Source: Streptomyces diastatochromogenes (lineage in GTDB: Bacteria; Actinomycetota; Actinomycetes; Streptomycetales; Streptomycetaceae). From it: 64,000 nucleotides of DNA. Of the stretch, positions 9,275 through 18,438 are shown in pieces (the stretch's first letter is position 1; every line of letters begins with the position of its first letter). Position numbers and translations under genes: made by a program. The notes beneath the pieces were generated by a model. The model saw nothing but the letters and a program-made list of their open reading frames with translations. It searched no databases and was not told the origin of the DNA. The stretch is taken from the NCBI GenBank assembly GCA_026913215.1, contig JAPTYK010000001.1:6634001-6698000 (forward strand). The letters are read 5' to 3'.

Positions 9275-10689
9275 TTCTTTCTCCACCAGTCGCGGAACGG
9301 CTCCGCCGGAAGTTCGGGCAGGTCCCGGTGGTCCGACCACTGGCGGGCGCCCGGACCAGGCAGGCGCCTGGGGTGCAGGGCGCGGGTCCGGGAGGCAAGC
9401 CGCTCCCCGGCCGCGAGCACGCCCGGATGGTCCAGGACCCAGGTGGACGCCTCGATCGCGGCCCGCTCCAGGCGGTGGCCCTTCCCGCCCTCCCCGGCGA
9501 CCCGCTCGCGCAGGTGCACCAGGACCTCGGGGATGTCGATGGCGACCGGGCACACCTCGTAGCAGGCGCCGCACAGCGAGGAGGCGTACGGCAGGGAGGC
9601 GTCGATCCCGCTCGCGGTGCCCCGGAGCTGGGGGGTGAGGATCGCGCCGATCGGACCGGGGTAGACCGAGCCGTACGCGTGGCCGCCGGCACGCTCGTAC
9701 ACCGGGCAGACGTTGAGGCAGGCCGAGCAGCGGATGCAGCGCAGCGCCTGCCGTCCCACCTCGTCGGCGAGCGCGTCGGTGCGGCCGTTGTCGAGGAGGA
9801 CCAGGTGGAAGGCGCTCGGTCCGTCGCCGTCGGTGGTGCCCGTCCACGTGCTCGTGTACGGGTTCATCCGCTCGGCCGTCGAGGAGCGGGGGAGCGTCTG
9901 GAGGAAGACCTCCAGGTCCCGCCAGGTCGGCACCACCTTCTCGATGCCGACGACGGAGATCAGCGTCTCGGGGAGGGTGAGGCACATCCGCCCGTTGCCC
10001 TCGGACTCCACCACCACGAGGGTGCCGGTCTCGGCGACCATGAAGTTGGCGCCCGAGATCCCGACCTTCGCCCGCAGGAACTTCTCGCGCAGGTGCAGCC
10101 GGGCCGCCTCCGCCAGCTCGGCCGGCGTGTCGCTCAGCCCCTCCGGCGCCGGTCGGCCCCAACTCCCCATCTTCTCGCGGAAGATGTCGCGGATCTCGCC
10201 GCGGTTGCGGTGGATCGCCGGGACCAGGATGTGCGAGGGGCGGTCCTCGCCGAGCTGCACGATCAGCTCCGCGAGGTCCGTCTCGTAGGCGGCGATGCCC
10301 TCGGCCTCCAGGTGCTCGTTGAGCCCGATCTCCTGGGTGGCCATCGACTTGACCTTGACGACCTCGGTCTGCCCGGTGGCCCGCACGAGTTCGGTGACGA
10401 TCCGGTTCGCCTCCGCCGCGTCGGCCGCCCAGTGCACGGTGCCGCCGGCCGCCGTCACCGACTCCTCCAACTGGAGGAGGTACGTGTCGAGGTGACGGAG
10501 CGTCCGGTCCTTGATGAGCTTGCCCGCCTCGCGCAGCGCGGCCCAGTCGTCCAGCTCGGCCACCGCCCGCGCGCGCTTGTCCCGGATGGTGTGGGTGGCG
10601 TGCCGCAGGTTGGCGCGCAGGGTCGAGTCGCCCACGGCCTTCCGCGCGGCCTCCGGGAAGGCCGGCATCCCGAGGAAAGTACCGCTCAC
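9265..10689 (-). CDS. lutB: LutB iron-sulfur lactate utilization protein
   Basis: Iron-sulfur subunit of the LutABC lactate dehydrogenase complex, about 474 residues and intact. An N-terminal LUD domain (about 60-290; DWAALREAGKLIKDRTL, VGISGANFMVAETGTLVVVE) precedes two 4Fe-4S motifs, CIRCSACLNVCPVY and CGACYEVCPVAIDIPE (about 300-370), and a C-terminal DUF162-associated tail ending WWRKNRT. The GTG start at 10689 overlaps the lutA stop as GTGA, showing translational coupling. Electrons from L-lactate would pass to the respiratory chain. Confidence 0.93.
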   Translation of the reverse strand: MSGTFLGMPAFPEAARKAVGDSTLRANLRHATHTIRDKRARAVAELDDWAALREAGKLIKDRTLRHLDTYLLQLEESVTAAGGTVHWAADAAEANRIVTELVRATGQTEVVKVKSMATQEIGLNEHLEAEGIAAYETDLAELIVQLGEDRPSHILVPAIHRNRGEIRDIFREKMGSWGRPAPEGLSDTPAELAEAARLHLREKFLRAKVGISGANFMVAETGTLVVVESEGNGRMCLTLPETLISVVGIEKVVPTWRDLEVFLQTLPRSSTAERMNPYTSTWTGTTDGDGPSAFHLVLLDNGRTDALADEVGRQALRCIRCSACLNVCPVYERAGGHAYGSVYPGPIGAILTPQLRGTASGIDASLPYASSLCGACYEVCPVAIDIPEVLVHLRERVAGEGGKGHRLERAAIEASTWVLDHPGVLAAGERLASRTRALHPRRLPGPGARQWSDHRDLPELPAEPFRDWWRKNRT

Positions 10690-11402
10690 GTCCAAGGCTC
10701 CTCTTCCGTGCTCGCCAGGATCTCCGCCAGGTGCAGCGCGCGCAGCGGCGCGTCCTGCCGCCTCAGCATGCCGCCGACGTGCAGCAGGCAGGAGTTGTCC
10801 GCGCCGCACAGGACCTCCGCGCCCGTGGACAGCGCGTTCGTGATCTTGTCGGCGCCCATCGCCGCCGAGACGTCCGGGTTCTTCACCGCGAAGGTGCCGC
10901 CGAAGCCGCAGCACTCCTCCGCGCCGGGCAGCTCCACGAGCTCCAGGCCCTTCACGGCCTCCAGGAGCCGCCGCGGCCGCTCCCCGAGCCCGAGGAGCCG
11001 CAGGCCGTGACAGGAGGGGTGGTACGTCACCCGGTGCGGGAAGTACGCGCCCACGTCCGTCACGCCGAGCACGTCCACCAGGAACTCCGTCAACTCGTAC
11101 ACGCGCGGCGCCAGGGCCCCGGCCTCCGTGCCGAAGGACGGGTAGTGGTGCCGGACCATCGCCGCGCACGAACCGGACGGGGTGACGACGTGCTCGTACC
11201 CCTCGAAGGCCCGGACCGTGCGCCGGACGAGCGGCTCGGTCTGCGCCCGGTAGCCCGTGTTGAACTGCGGCTGGCCGCAGCAGGACTGCGCCGCCGGGAA
11301 GTCGACCGTCACGCCCAGCCGTTCGAGGAGCCGGACCGTGGCCACGCCCGTCGAGGGGAAGACGGCGTCGTTGACGCAGGTGACGAAGAGGGCGACGCGC
11401 AT
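10686..11402 (-). CDS. lutA: LutA cysteine-rich lactate utilization protein
   Basis: First gene of the lutABC operon, 238 residues, intact. It has two CCG-domain (heterodisulfide-reductase-like) cysteine clusters: SCCGQPQFNTGY near residue 40 with HPSCHGLR near 150, and ECCGFGGTFAVKNP near 185. These bind an unusual iron-sulfur centre in the lactate oxidation complex. ATG 11402 has GAGGAA at good spacing; a GTG one codon earlier is too close. No FadR/GntR-type lut regulator is adjacent. Confidence 0.93.
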   Translation of the reverse strand: MRVALFVTCVNDAVFPSTGVATVRLLERLGVTVDFPAAQSCCGQPQFNTGYRAQTEPLVRRTVRAFEGYEHVVTPSGSCAAMVRHHYPSFGTEAGALAPRVYELTEFLVDVLGVTDVGAYFPHRVTYHPSCHGLRLLGLGERPRRLLEAVKGLELVELPGAEECCGFGGTFAVKNPDVSAAMGADKITNALSTGAEVLCGADNSCLLHVGGMLRRQDAPLRALHLAEILASTEEEPWT

Positions 11403-11484
11403 CACGGTTCCTCGGGGACGGCTCGGGGCGGGCGGTGGCCCTGAGGTACGTAGTGTGGCAGGGGCGCGCGGTGCGGGGGAGCCC

Positions 11485-12312
11485 TCAGGTCCTGACCCGC
11501 CGGGTGAAGCGGCGCAGCGCGAGCAGACCGAGGACGGCCGTGCCGGCGGTGAGCGCCGTCAGATAGGCCCAGGCCGGCATGGAGCCGGTGGCGGGCGTCA
11601 GGTTCGCGCGCAGGCCCTCGCTCATGTAGACGAGCGGGTTGGCGAGCGTGAGGACCTGCACCCAGCCGATCGGGTCCAGTGCGGTCCACGGGTAGTAGAC
11701 GCAGCCCAGCATCGTGGCGGCGGCCAGGAGCAGGCCGAGGAGCGCGCCGAAGGCGGAGGCGTCGACCGCCGTGCCGAGCAGCAGCCCGAGCGTGGAGGCG
11801 AGCAGCGCGCTGAGGACCAGGGTGACGAGGAGCAGCGGCCAGTTGTCGACCCGGACCCGGGGCCCGGCGCCCGGCGCGTGCACGAGCCACACGACCGGGA
11901 CGACCACGAGGGACGAGACCAGGCCGAAGACCGCCGACGAGGTGATCTTCTGGAGGCCCAGGGCTCAGACGGGCAGCGGGGCCAGGGCGCGGTCGGTGAT
12001 CTCGCGGCCGGGACCGAGTTCGGCGGCCAGCGGCCCCGTGACGGACATGACGCTCTGCAGCGTCAGGGTGCTGGCGATCAGGCCGGGCAGCAGGATCGTG
12101 GAGAACGAGGTCGCCCCGCCGAGTCCGCTGCCGATGCTGGGCATCACGTACGCGAAGGCGAAGGTGAAGAGCAGCGGCTGGAGGCCCACCTGCACGAGCA
12201 GGACCGGAAGGTTGCAGCCGAGGACGTGCAGGTCGCGGGCGGTCAGCGCCCGATAGGCGTGCCAGGCCGTCCGGCGGGAGGACCGGGGGAGGGGGACGGT
12301 CGCGGTGGTCAT
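11485..12312 (-). CDS. ABC-2 type transporter permease (DrrB-like)
   Basis: Membrane subunit of a drug- or lipid-export ABC transporter, about 275 residues with six hydrophobic spans. Segments include VGLQPLLFTFAFAYVMPSI and, after a frame break near 11965, LLVTLVLSALLASTLGLLLG and AFGALLGLLLAAATMLGCVY. The ATG at 12312 overlaps the ATPase stop (ATGA), so the two are coupled. It forms an operon with the ATPase and an upstream MarR regulator. The substrate is unknown; the DrrB resemblance suggests antibiotic efflux. Confidence 0.85.
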
Positions 12313-13290
12313 GGCTGGAAGTCACGTCCGGTCAGGGTGAGGAAGGCGGTCTGGAGGCTGGGGGCGTGGTGGCGGCGTCGAGGACGGTCAGGCCCGCGGC
12401 GCCTCCTTCGCGCAGCAGGTGACCGAGCACGCCGTCGGGGCGCGTGGTGCGCACCCGTACGGTCGGGCCCTCGACGGCGAGGTCGTGCGGGCCGCCGGGG
12501 CGCGGCGCACCGCCTCCTCGACAGGGCGGGCGTCGGCGTCGTAGCGGACCGTGATGACGGTCTGCGCGCCGCTGCTCGCCTTGATCGCCTCGGGGGTGTC
12601 GCAGGCGAGGAGGCGTCCGTGGTCGATGACGGCGAGGCGGCGGCACAGGGCCTCGGCCTCGTCGAGGTGGTGCGTGGTCAGCACCACGGTCTGGCCGGCC
12701 GCGTGCAGGTCCCCGATGATCCGCCAGAGGTCCGCGCGCGCCCGGGGGTCGACGCCGGCGGTCGGCTCGTCCAGGAAGAGCACCTCGGGCAGGTGCATCA
12801 GGGCCCGGCCGATCATGACCCGGCGGGCCTGGCCGCCGGAGAGCTGGGAGGTCCTGGCGCCGGCCTCGGCGGCGAGGCCGAACCGCTCCAGGAGCTCCAG
12901 CGCCCGGCGGCGGGCGGCCTGCGCGGGCAGGCCGAAGTAGCGTCCGCGGAAGGCCAGGTTGTCCAGGACGGTGAGCGCGCGGTCCAGGGTGTCGGTCTGG
13001 GGGACGACGCCGATGCGGGACTTCACGCCGACCGGATCGGCGCCCACCTCGTGCCCCGCGACCCACGCGCTTCCGGCGGTGGGCGTGACGAGGGTGGTGA
13101 GCATGCCGATCGTGGTGGACTTGCCCGCGCCGTTGGTGCCGAGCAGGCCGAAGAACTCGCCCTTGCCGACGGTGAGGTCCAGGCCTTCGAGGGCGACGAG
13201 GTCGTCCTGCCCCCGCCGGTAGACCTTGCGCAGTCCCTCGGTGCGGATGGCCGTCGCGGGGTCGGCGGGGTCGGCGGGGCCGGTTTCCAT
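12309..13290 (-). CDS. ABC transporter ATP-binding protein (DrrA-like)
   Basis: Cytoplasmic ATPase of the exporter, about 327 residues. It shows Walker A GTNGAGKST, Q-loop VPQTDTLD, signature LSGGQARRV, Walker B VLFLDEPTAGVD and switch TTHHLDEAE, followed by the DrrA-type C-terminal extension ending PSLQTAFLTLTGRDFQP. That ending is only reached after frame breaks near 12500 and 12370. ATG 13290 follows GAGGAG. It lies 17 bp downstream of the MarR gene and is coupled to the permease. Confidence 0.9.
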
Positions 13291-13307
13291 GGGGTGCTCC
13301 TCTGGGG

Positions 13308-13765
13308 TTACGGGGGCGGGGCGCCGTGACCGGGAAGTCCGGTGCCGCCGAGGCGGGTGAGCAGGCCGGAGAGGAGGGCGATGTCCTCCTCGCTCCACTG
13401 GGGGGCGGCGAAGACCTTGGCGGCGATCTGCTCGGCGGTGGCGAGCATGTCCGTCAGGCGTTCGCGGCCGGTGTCGGTCAGGGCGGCATGGGCCACCCGA
13501 CCGTCGCGGGCGTCCGTCTCGCGTGAGACCAGGCCGATCCGCTCCAGCGGAGCCAGTCCCCGGGTCACCCCGAGGCGGTCAGCCCCAGCACCTCGGCCAG
13601 GTCGACCCGACGCATCCGGCCGCCGGGCGCCTGTCCCAGCCGCAGCAGCATCGTGAAGTCGGCCAGGCTCACGCCGTGCAGCCCCGACAGGCTCGCGTCG
13701 AACCGCTTCACCAGGGCCGTCTGGGCCCGCACGAGACGCAGCGACGCATCCAGCGCAGCACTCAT
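13308..13765 (-). CDS. MarR-family regulator of the ABC exporter operon
   Basis: Winged-helix MarR regulator of about 152 residues: SAALDASLRLVRAQTALVKR, a DNA-recognition helix around LAEVLGLTASGVTRGLAPLE, the wing RETDARDGRVAHAALTDTG, and a C-terminal dimerisation helix. One frame break lies near 13567. It is first in an operon with the DrrA/DrrB-like exporter. A striking double operator lies 10-50 bp upstream, so autorepression relieved by an exporter substrate is the likely control. Confidence 0.9.
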
Positions 13766-13774
13766 TGCTACCTC

Positions 13775-13814
13775 CTTGACTGCTCAAGCATATCAGGATT
13801 CTTGAGCAGTCAAG
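13775..13814. promoter_or_regulatory. Double MarR operator (nested palindromes)
   Basis: CTTGACTGCTCAAG (13775-13788) and its exact reverse complement CTTGAGCAGTCAAG (13801-13814) flank a 12-bp AT-richer spacer. Each 14-mer is itself a CTTGA-N4-TCAAG palindrome, so the region offers two stacked MarR sites 26 bp apart (about 2.5 helical turns). It lies just upstream of the marR start and extends into the end of the next gene. Confidence 0.75.
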
Positions 13815-14378
13815 GATCTCTTCGGCGCGGCGCGCTTCGGCGCAGCAGGCCTGCTCGGCGCACCAGGCCCGCTCGGCCCGCTCGGCGCCGGTGGTACGCG
13901 ACGGCCACCACCGTGAGCAGCGGGGCCCAGGCCGCGAGCGGGAGGTAGCAGGCGAGGAAGAGGGCCTTCTGGAGCGGGCTCTCGGTGAGGCCGGCGGGGA
14001 GTACGGGGCGAAGCCCGCGACCGCCACGTACGTGAACCAGCAGGTGAGGGCGGCGAGTCCGAACGCCCCCGACAGCGCGGCGAGCGTCGCGCCCCGGGCG
14101 GGGACCGGGCGGCCGCCGAGGAACGGCAGCCGGCGGGGGAACACCTCGCCCCACGAGCGGACCAGACCCAGCGTCAGGAAGGCGAGCAGTTCGGCGAGGA
14201 CGGTCAGGCAGAGCTGGTAGACGGCCAGACCGGGCGTCGGATGCTCGACCCGGGCCACCGGCGCGCCGAACGTCAGGGCGACACGCCAGACACCGGACGG
14301 CAGGACGACCAGCGGGACGGCGTGCGCGGCGACGGCGGCCCAGCGGGGCACGTCCGGCAGGGCCTTGAGCTTCATCAT
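13810..14378 (-). CDS. Membrane protein, DUF3995-like
   Basis: About 190-residue integral membrane protein with four or five hydrophobic spans: VPRWAAVAAHAVPLVVLP, LAVYQLCLTVLAELLAFLTL, LAALSGAFGLAALTCWFTYV and, after a frame break near 14005, ALFLACYLPLAAWAPLLTVV. It ends in a basic tail. Function is unknown; the DUF3995 assignment is tentative. Its stop codon lies inside the right arm of the MarR double operator, so its 3' end and the marR promoter share sequence. Confidence 0.6.
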
Positions 14379-14430
14379 GCGGCCCAGGCTGCCGCCGGAC
14401 CGGATGGCCCGGCGTCGCCCGCGCGGGCGG

Positions 14431-14456
14431 GCCGTCTCCCCGCGCGGGGAGACGGC
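14431..14456. terminator. 26-bp perfect palindrome, terminator
   Basis: GCCGTCTCCCCGC is followed directly by its reverse complement, giving a 13-bp self-complementary hairpin 10 bp past the ketopantoate reductase stop on the minus strand. It is likely a terminator. Confidence 0.65.
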
Positions 14457-14465
14457 GTCCTCCCG

Positions 14466-15409
14466 TCAGGCCCCGGCGGCCGTGGCCCGGCGCTGGTGGA
14501 CGCGCAGGTGCAGCGTCGCCAGGTCCAGGAGGGGTCGCCACGCCCAGGGCGCGCGCCCGGTCGGTCAGGTCGCCGAAGAGGTGCTCGACCTCGGTCGGGC
14601 GGCCCGCGACCAGGTCGCGGTAGAGCGACGGCACCATCGGCGAGCCCGACGCGGACACGACGGCGAGGGTCGCCGCCCGCTCCTCCTCCGTCACGGGGTG
14701 ACCGGCCCCGGCGGCGACCGCGGCCGCCTCGTCGAGGACCGCCGGGCCGAGGGCCGGGCCGCCGGGCGTGTCGTACACCTCGCCGACCGTGCCGCGCATC
14801 AGGCTCGTCACCGTGCCGAACGTCGTGATGAACACCCACTTGTGCCACATCGCCGTGAGGACGTCGGCCGGCACCGGCGCGTCGATGCCCGCCCCTTCGA
14901 GGACTTTGCGGATCCGCTCCACGCGCGCGGAGACCGTCCCGTCCTGCTCGCCGAAGGCCAGGTGGGCGAGCGGGGCGAGCCGCCGGATGTCACCGGAGTC
15001 GTCGAGGACGGTCACCACCTTGGCCACGCCGCCGAGGACGGCCCGCGCGCCGAAGCGGGCGTTCAGGGCGTCGATGTGGGCGAGGCCGTTGAGGAGCGGG
15101 ACGACGGCCGTGTCCGGGCCGACGGCCGGTGCGAGGTCCTCGATCGCCCGGTCGAGGCCGGTGGACTTCACCGACAGCAGGACGAGGTCGTACGGCTCGT
15201 GCGGTCCGGGCGACGCGCGCAGTTCGTCGGCCGTGACGAGACGGGCTCCACCGTCCACTCCCGTCCCGCCCCACGACCCGCAGTCCGCGCTCGCGCAGCG
15301 CGGCCGCCCGGGCCGGCCGGACCAGGAAGGTGACGTCCTCGCCGGCGCGGGCGAGCAGGGCGCCGAAGTAGCCACCGGTGGCACCGGCGCCGACGACCAG
15401 GATCTTCAT
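14466..15409 (-). CDS. 2-dehydropantoate 2-reductase family (ApbA/PanE)
   Basis: NADPH-dependent ketopantoate reductase family protein, about 315 residues. It has the N-terminal Rossmann motif KILVVGAGATGGYFGALLARAG, the NADP/substrate segment VPLLNGLAHIDAL and a C-terminal domain with TAMWHKWVFITTFGTVTSL (catalytic-Lys region) and AAGAGHPVTEEE. The real C terminus, PLLDLATLHLRVHQRR, follows a frame break near 14535; another lies near 15255. ATG 15409 overlaps the HxlR stop (ATGA). It could be a pantothenate enzyme or an uncharacterised paralogue; pairing with an HxlR regulator favours a stress-inducible paralogue. Confidence 0.82.
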
Positions 15410-15968
15410 GAGGGTGAACCTTCGTGGGGCGCCCCGGGGCGCGGTGGCGAGCAGCGGGGTGAGCAGCCGGTGCGGCCGGGCGAGTGCCGCCGTCACCGGG
15501 TCGGCGTCCGGGGCCGCGGGGCGAGCCCCGGGCCGGGGCGACCAGGACGTCCTGGACGGGCACGGCCGCGCCGCAGGCCGCGCAGTGCCCGTCCGGTGCG
15601 AGCGGGGCCTCGTCCGCCGCGTGCAGGAAGACGCGGCGCGGGCCGCCCTCCGCCGCGTAGAACTCCTCGCCCCAGACGGTGAGCGCGCGCACGGCCGGCC
15701 AGAGCGCGACCCCTTGGGCGTGAGCCCGTACACCTCGCGGCGGCCCGTGCCCGACTCGGGGCGGCGCGCCAGGACGCCCGCCTCGGTGAGGTGGCGAGCC
15801 GGTCCGTGAGGACGGCCCGGGGACGCCCAGATGGGCGGCGAACTCCCCGAACCTGCGGACCCCGTAGAAGGCGTCCCGCAGGATCAGCAGCGTCCAGCGC
15901 TCGCCGACGATCTCCATCGAGCGGGCGAGGGCGCAGGTCTGGCCGCGGTAGTCGCGCGGAAGCGTCAT
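15406..15968 (-). CDS. HxlR-family transcriptional regulator
   Basis: Winged-helix HxlR regulator, about 187 residues. It shows TLPRDYRGQTCALARSMEIV, the HxlR signature GERWTLLILRDAFYGVRRFG and FAAHLGVP, with the conserved N-terminal Cys that in relatives senses electrophiles or oxidants. A C-terminal extension includes an apparent zinc-ribbon-like segment, DGHCAACGAAVPVQDVLV. Several frame breaks lie between 15480 and 15830. It is coupled by overlap to the downstream PanE-family reductase, so redox or aldehyde control of that enzyme is plausible. Confidence 0.8.
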
Positions 15969-16049
15969 GGGCGGGAGCCTAGCGCAGAAGAGTTCGGTCA
16001 CCGAACTGTTTTCGTGTGGCCGCGAGGAACCGGCGAGACCTGAAGGGGC

Positions 16050-16965
16050 CTATACGGACACGCCGTGGCCGCGCAGATAGGCCAGCGGGTCGATGTCCGA
16101 GCCGAAGGACGGCGTGGTCCGCGCCTCGAAGTGCAGGTGCGGGCCCGTCACCCGCCCGGTCGCCCCCGAGCGCGCGATCCGCTGCCCGCCCGACACGCTC
16201 TGCCCGGGTGACACGTCGATCCGGGAGAGATGGGCGTACTGGGTGTAGCGGCCGTCGGGGTGACGGATCACCACCTCGTAGCCGTACGAGCCTCCGGACC
16301 CGGCCCGCACCACCCGGCCCGGACCCACCGCGCGGACCGCCGTACCGGACGGCACCGCGAAGTCCTGCCCCGTGTGGTAGCCCTTCGACCAGGAGCCCGG
16401 CTGCTTGTAGTAGCCGGTGAAGACGTACGAGGAGACCGGCGCCGTCCACCCCCGCGAGGAGGGTTCCGTGGGCGTGGCGGGCTTCGAGGGTGTGCGGGGC
16501 GGCCCGTCCGCTGCTCGTACTTCCAGGCGTGGCCGGTCCAGTACCAGTGGCCGCGCGACCGGTACCAGTAGACGCGGCAGGCGGCGTCCCAGCCCTCCTT
16601 GCCGTGGAAGACCGGCTCTCCCGTGCGCCCGCCGCCGGACGTCGCGCCGGTGCGCTGCTGGTACGTGGCGTGGTGACTGGTCCAGCGCCACTCGCCCGCC
16701 GCGTTCCGGAACCAGTACCGGGAGCCGTCCCAGCCCGCGTGCGCCGGAGCCGGTTCGGCGGCGGCCGGGCCCGCACCCGCGCCGGTCAGGGCGACGACGC
16801 CGACGGTCGCCACGACCGCGCGGCGCATCCCGTGCAGGGCGCGCGGGCCGCCCGGCGCGTGGCCGACGCGGGCGGCCTCCGCGCAGCCCGCGCACGCGCA
16901 GTCCGGGGTATCGCCTCGGTGAACGCGGGAACGTCGAACACGGGGCTGTCGCTGTACGGGTCCAT
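16050..16965 (-). CDS. Secreted M23 (LytM) metallopeptidase
   Basis: Cell-wall endopeptidase of the M23 family. After an N-terminal region with one hydrophobic segment (VVATVGVVALTGAGAG) come two short tryptophan-rich repeats (WRWTSHHATYQQRTG and WYWTGHAWKYEQRTG) that probably bind the wall. A C-terminal LytM domain carries the zinc motif GYHTGQDFA (H and D) and HLHFE. Breaks lie near 16890 and 16500. The N terminus before the hydrophobic segment is about 50 residues and Cys-containing (CAGCAEAA), so a membrane-anchored form is also possible. The gene is 8 bp downstream of the SPFH gene, which suggests an operon. Confidence 0.85.
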
Positions 16966-16973
16966 GGTCCTCG

Positions 16974-18263
16974 TCACTCCTGGTTCGGTTCGGCCGGGCC
17001 GCCACCGCGGGTGTAGAAGGCCACGGTCAAGTCCTTGACCAGGGCCTGGCGTTCGAAGTCGTCCAGCTCGACGAGCCCCCGCGTGGTCAGCCGGGTGACG
17101 GTGTCGTCCACGGCGTCGATCACACCGGTCAGCACCGAGTCCCGGTGCTTGGCGTCCAGGACGGCGATCTGGCGCCGGCGCATGGCGGCGGCGACCTCGG
17201 GGGCGTACTCGATGCGGGTGGGCTGGGCGGAGAAGACGGCGATGCCGACCGGCCGGCACTCGGCCGCGAGCATCCGGGTCAGCGCGTCGCCGACCGCCTC
17301 GGCGTCCCGCAGGGTCGGCGCGCCGCCCCGGAAGGCGTCCGCCGGCAGCTGCGAGCACGCGCGCGGTCGCCGCCTCCACCTGCTCGCGCAGATAGGCGAG
17401 ATGGTCGTCGACCGCGAGCAGCGCGCGGGCGGTGTCCCGCACCGACCAGACCACCAGGACCACCACGCGCAGCGCCGAACCCTCCGCGTCGACCACGGCG
17501 ATGGGTTCGCTGCGCCAGTGCCGCAGCCGTACGTCGATCCGGCGCCGCAGCACGAAGGGGCTGATCCAGACGAGGCCCGTGCGCCGGACGCTGCCCCGGT
17601 AGCGGCCGAAGAGCGAGAGCACCCAGGCGGAGCCCGTCCTGCCACGGGTCAGCCCGCCGAAGGACACGACGGCGACGACGACGCAGCAGGCGAGCGCGGC
17701 CCACTCCCAGAGCGGCGGCTCGACCGCCCTCGGCGGGCGGGCCCGCCACAGCGCCGCCGCCGCGCCCGCAAGCGCGGTGAGTCCGGTCAGGACGGCGACC
17801 CAGCCGGGGACGGCGGGCCCCGGGCGCTCCGTCAGATCGGGTTCGGCGGGCGGCGGTCGGCGGGGCAGGGCCACGGAGGGGCGGACGCTTCCTCCGGTCG
17901 CTTCGCGGCGCGGTCGGCTCGGTCGGTGAGGTCGGACCGGTCGGACTGGTCGGCACGGGCGGCACGGGCGGCCCGGTCCGGCGGCGTGCGCACGATCGGC
18001 GACGTGCGCCCGACCGCCGGCGCGGGTCCGATCGCCGGCGCGGGCCCGGTCACCGGCGCGGGCCCGGTCACCAGTGTGTGCCTGGTCGTCGGCATGGGCC
18101 CAGCCGCCGACGTGTGCCTGGTCGCCGACGCGTGCTTGGTCACCGGCGTGGGGCCGGTCACCGGCGCGGGCCCGGTCGTCGAGCGGAAGAGGTCGTTCAT
18201 CGGTATGCCGTCCGGGTGCCGGCGGACGCGGACGGGCAGGGGCCGCTTCTGTGGCTCGGTCAT
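16974..18263 (-). CDS. SPFH/Band 7 domain membrane protein
   Basis: Stomatin/flotillin-type membrane-organising protein, about 430 residues. A long disordered N terminus is followed by two hydrophobic spans (VAVLTGLTALAGAAAALW, WAALACCVVVAVVSFGG) and an SPFH domain (TGLVWISPFVLRRRIDVRLR, ALRVVVLVVWSVRDTARAL, AVGDALTRMLAAECRPVGI), ending VKDLTVAFYTRGGG. Breaks lie near 17350 and 17845. ATG 18263 begins MTEPQKRPLPVRVRRHPDG, a start I prefer because the N-terminal repeat stays in frame. The downstream partner is a LytM peptidase, suggesting a role in envelope maintenance. Confidence 0.82.
18012..18183. repeat. 18-bp degenerate tandem repeat in SPFH N terminus
   Basis: About 9.5 copies of an 18-bp unit of type GGTCACCGGCGCGGGCCC, with most changes preserving length. 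On the coding (minus) strand it encodes hexapeptides of the type TGPAPV, forming a Pro/Ala/Gly-rich cytoplasmic linker ahead of the membrane spans. Confidence 0.88.
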
Positions 18264-18438
18264 GAGGCCCTTCCGGCCGTTCCTGAGGTGACGGCTCGTC
18301 GGATGATCTTCACGCACCATCGTTACAGGGGTGAATGTCCGGAATGCCGCGACGGAAGTCCCGAATGCCCGGGTCTTTGGTCCTTGGCCAATGCTTCACC
18401 GGGGGCCGTTGTCAGTGGTGGCCCCTACCGTTTTCACC

